Assembly (NCBI GenBank): GCA_009783395.1
Contig: WRHA01000333.1
Location: 1-8,170 of the forward strand
Length of the DNA stretch: 8,170 nt
Reading direction: 5' to 3'
Source: Defluviitaleaceae bacterium
GTDB taxonomy: Bacteria; Bacillota; Clostridia; Lachnospirales; WQUN01
Made by a program: the position numbers and the translations under genes. Shown here one piece after another: positions 6,119 through 8,170 of this stretch. Numbering within the stretch: position 1 is the first letter of the stretch; each line of letters starts with the position of its first letter. The notes beneath the pieces were generated by a model. It was not told where the DNA came from and made no database searches. It saw only the letters and a program-made list of their open reading frames with translations.

Positions 6119-6935
6119 ACTTCGTAATAAAAAATTTTGCAACAACGGCCGCCGCCGTGTTTACGACAAGTATAAGCAGGAGGAGTACAACGGCGGTTGC
6201 ATACGCTTCGCCCGTGTGATGCGCTTCGCTCGACAGCACCCACATATGTACCGACAATGTGCGTGCGGAATGTCCGAGGGTTTCCGGAATTTGCGGCATT
6301 GTTCCCGCCGTAAAAATCAGCGCGGCGGATTCGCCGATAATTCGTCCGATTGCCAAAATCACACCCGCCAAAATCCCCGGCACTGCCGACGGCAAAACAA
6401 TTCGAAAAACAACACGCAGTTTTCCCGCTCCGAGCGCGTAACCGCCCTCGCGATAGCCGTCACTTACGGATTTTAACGCCTCTTCCGTTGTGCGGATGAT
6501 AACGGGCAAAATCATTATCCCAAGCGTCAAAACGCCGGCAATCAACGACCAGCCAAAGCCAAAAAATTGCCCAAACATTAGCATCCCGAAAAGCCCATAT
6601 ACAATCGACGGAATTCCCGCAAGCATTTCCGTTGCCGAACGAATCAGCATCACGAATTTATTGCCCTTTTTTACATATTCCACCAAATAAATGCTTGTGA
6701 AAATCCCCAGCGGCAACGCAATCAGAAGCGTTAGCACAACCATGAAAATCGTAGACACAAGCGCGGGCATCATTGATACATTTTCCGTTGTGAATGCGAA
6801 CTCAAACAGTCGCGCATCAAGATGCGGCACGCCGTTAATCACTATGTGCGCAACAATGAAAAGAAGTACGAGCAACGTGATTGCGGCAAATATCCAAGTC
6901 AGCGCGAACAAGGTTGTGTCGATTATTTTTCGCAT
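6117..6935 (-). CDS. pstA: Phosphate ABC transporter permease PstA
   Basis: Inner-membrane subunit of 272 residues that, with PstC, forms the phosphate channel of the Pst importer. It has an N-terminal helix (about 10-33), a periplasmic loop, then the binding-protein-dependent transport core from about 58 with helices near 60-86, 97-120, 129-150, 186-208 and 247-268. The cytoplasmic EAA coupling loop, which docks on PstB, is clear at about 152-188 ([21 protein letters not shown] and onward to LPSAVPGI). [14 protein letters not shown] (104-117) and [13 protein letters not shown] (199-211) are typical PstA segments. The ATG at 6935 shares one base with the pstC stop (TAATG) and has a strong AGGGGG site 5 nt upstream, so it is translated together with pstC. 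Its stop lies inside repeat copy B. Length is normal and nothing is missing. Confidence 0.96.
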   Translation of the reverse strand: MRKIIDTTLFALTWIFAAITLLVLLFIVAHIVINGVPHLDARLFEFAFTTENVSMMPALVSTIFMVVLTLLIALPLGIFTSIYLVEYVKKGNKFVMLIRSATEMLAGIPSIVYGLFGMLMFGQFFGFGWSLIAGVLTLGIMILPVIIRTTEEALKSVSDGYREGGYALGAGKLRVVFRIVLPSAVPGILAGVILAIGRIIGESAALIFTAGTMPQIPETLGHSARTLSVHMWVLSSEAHHTGEAYATAVVLLLLILVVNTAAAVVAKFFITK

Positions 6936-7813
6936 TATGTCCCCCTGCTTTTTCGAGTCACAATCGTAAACGCGACATTAATAATGAAGATAAAGACCAG
7001 CAAAACAATCCCCGTTGCAATAAGCGAGTCGCGGTGCAGTCCGGCTTCGGCATAGCTCATTTCGATTACGATGTTTGACGTAAGTGCGCGTGCGCCGCGA
7101 AAAATACTTTCCGGCATTCGCGCCTGATTACCCGCGACCATTACAACAGCCATTGTTTCGCCAACGGCGCGCCCTACCCCAAGAATCACCGACGCAAAAA
7201 TCCCGGACTTCGCGGCAGGAAGAACCACCGAAAACACCGATCGCGTATGCGACGCACCAAGCGCAAGCGAGCCTTCGTAGTACGACTCAGGCACGGCACG
7301 AATCGCGCTTTCGGAAATGTTTACAATCGTCGGCAAAATCATAATACCCAAGAGAATCATAGCGGCAAGCATCGACGACCCCGAACCGCCACCCGTTAGT
7401 GCAAGCGAAATCTCCCGCACAAACGGCACGATTATCACAATCCCGAAAAATCCGTAAACAACCGACGGTATGCCCGCAAGCAAATTAACCGTCGGCTTTA
7501 AAAATGCGTACAACCATTTCGGACACATATGTGCCAAAAACACAGCAGTAAAAATCCCAACAGGCACACCGATTACAATCGCGCCGAGGGTAATATAAAT
7601 ACTCGCGGCAATCATCGGCAACACACCAAATGACGGAGTTGCATCCATTGGTCGCCATTCGGTTCCGAAGATAAAATTTATCGGGCCGACCTCAGCAACG
7701 GCAGGCATACCGTTGGCAAACAGGAAAACGAAAATCATAACCAATGCCAAAATCGATATGCCTGCCGAAAACATGAAGACGTATTCGAAAAAAACCTCGC
7801 GAAACTTGTGCAT
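6935..7813 (-). CDS. pstC: Phosphate ABC transporter permease PstC
   Basis: Inner-membrane partner of PstA, 292 residues. It has an N-terminal helix (about 12-34), a periplasmic segment (35-63) with the family-typical FGTEWRP (49-55), then the transport core with helices near 66-94, 105-131, 147-165, 203-227 and 264-286. The EAA loop is at about 168-206 (ESAIRAVPESYYEGSLALGAS to LPAAKSGI), and LLAGIPSVVYGFFG (111-124) and GRAVGETMAVVMVAGN (214-229) are clear PstC signatures. The frame stays open upstream to an ATG at 7861, but that would overlap pstS and adds sixteen residues with no family likeness, so the ATG at 7813 is preferred. It follows the pstS stop by a single base, and a weak GAGA lies 9 nt upstream. 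The gene is intact, in contrast to its truncated partner pstS. Confidence 0.96.
   Translation of the reverse strand: MHKFREVFFEYVFMFSAGISILALVMIFVFLFANGMPAVAEVGPINFIFGTEWRPMDATPSFGVLPMIAASIYITLGAIVIGVPVGIFTAVFLAHMCPKWLYAFLKPTVNLLAGIPSVVYGFFGIVIIVPFVREISLALTGGGSGSSMLAAMILLGIMILPTIVNISESAIRAVPESYYEGSLALGASHTRSVFSVVLPAAKSGIFASVILGVGRAVGETMAVVMVAGNQARMPESIFRGARALTSNIVIEMSYAEAGLHRDSLIATGIVLLVFIFIINVAFTIVTRKSRGT
6941..6946 (-). promoter_or_regulatory. Ribosome binding site of pstA
   Basis: AGGGGG on the minus strand inside the 3' end of pstC, 5 nt before the pstA ATG at 6935. It supports that start and coupled translation with pstC. Confidence 0.7.
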
Positions 7814-7814
7814 A

Positions 7815-8170
7815 TTAGCGCATCTCGTTCCAGCGCGTGATATAACCGACGAAAATGTCATGAATTTGCTCGGGAGATAAATTTGCCGTTGGGTTATCGT
7901 TATTCACAATTACTGCAAGCCCGTCCAGCGCGACAGCAACCGCGTTTAATACCTCAAGCTCGGCCTCGCGCAAATCACGGCTCGACATACCGATATCTGC
8001 CACACCGTCACGCGCCGCATTGATGCCCGCGCCACTTCCAAGTGACTGGATGTCGATTGAAACGTCGGGATTTAGCTCCCTGTACGCTTCACTCATGCGC
8101 TCCATAAGCGGCGCGACCGAAGTTGATCCCACAACCGTTATGGTTCCCGTTAAACCGCCTCCCGCATAAG
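7815..8170 (-). CDS. pstS: Phosphate-binding protein PstS, N-terminal half only (5' end outside window)
   Basis: Part of the extracytoplasmic substrate-binding protein that delivers phosphate to PstCA. The 117 visible residues read without interruption from YAGGGLTGTITV through VGSTSVAPLMERM, the phosphate-loop segment SLGSGAGINAA, ADIGMSSRDL, ALDGLAVIVNNDNP and LSPEQIHDIF to ITRWNEMR and a TAA. These match the first half of PstS in order, including likely ligand residues (Ser/Thr of GSTSV, Ser of GSGAG, Asp of DIGMSS). Family members continue for about 120-150 more residues after the WNEVGG region, including the second phosphate-contacting motif (R..SGT); here a stop replaces it and pstC begins one base later. 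The signal peptide and lipobox should lie just beyond the window edge. The missing half is absent from all frames, because pstC occupies the space. It could be a pseudogene, a deletion product, a second copy beside an intact pstS, or one half of a split protein. Confidence 0.9.
   Translation of the reverse strand, partial: YAGGGLTGTITVVGSTSVAPLMERMSEAYRELNPDVSIDIQSLGSGAGINAARDGVADIGMSSRDLREAELEVLNAVAVALDGLAVIVNNDNPTANLSPEQIHDIFVGYITRWNEMR

Noticed and set aside
6046..6243. In-frame upstream extension of pstB by 66 codons.
   Set aside because: It would overlap pstA and read through the repeat. The added residues do not resemble PstB, whose conserved start is at 6045.
7814..7861. Upstream ATG at 7861 for pstC.
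   Set aside because: The extra sixteen residues overlap pstS and have no PstC likeness; the ATG at 7813 gives the usual N-terminus.

Overview
The window is a single co-directional block. Every gene I can support lies on the minus strand, so in transcription order it reads from position 8170 down to 1: pstS (cut by the window edge) - pstC - pstA - pstB - phoU - phoB-type regulator - phoR-type kinase - NCS2 family permease - leuS (cut by the other edge). The first seven form a Pho module: a high-affinity phosphate ABC transporter, its accessory regulator PhoU, and the two-component system that senses phosphate shortage. The last two genes, a probable nucleobase permease and leucyl-tRNA synthetase, run on behind it in the same direction.

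The organism is a bacterium. Base composition is moderate, and the LeuRS signature (HVGHWRGY after PYPSG) and the PAS-containing PhoR suggest the Bacillota (Clostridia or Negativicutes). This is a family-resemblance judgement from memory, not a search result.

Region by region: 8170-7815 holds only the N-terminal half of PstS, with a stop codon exactly where the second half of the protein should begin. At 7813-6117, pstC and pstA are intact, tightly packed permease genes. Positions 6116-6046 are a 71-nt gap filled by a repeat copy. At 6045-5272 is an intact pstB ATPase, followed by a 133-nt GC-rich, hairpin-bearing gap. At 5138-4497 is phoU, followed by a 69-nt gap filled by a second copy of the same repeat. 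At 4427-2110 are phoB and phoR, overlapping by 4 nt. Positions 2109-2070 hold a short gap with a plausible extended -10 promoter. At 2069-816 is the permease, then after 27 nt leuS begins at 788.

The observations most worth a second look are the half-length PstS in an otherwise intact pst operon, and an ~80-nt imperfect repeat filling two separate intergenic gaps (pstA-pstB and phoU-phoB). The repeat's conserved end supplies an ATG: in one gap that ATG is the start codon of pstB, in the other it opens a four-codon mini-ORF whose stop overlaps the phoB start. No RNA genes, insertion sequences, CRISPR arrays or convincing terminators were seen.
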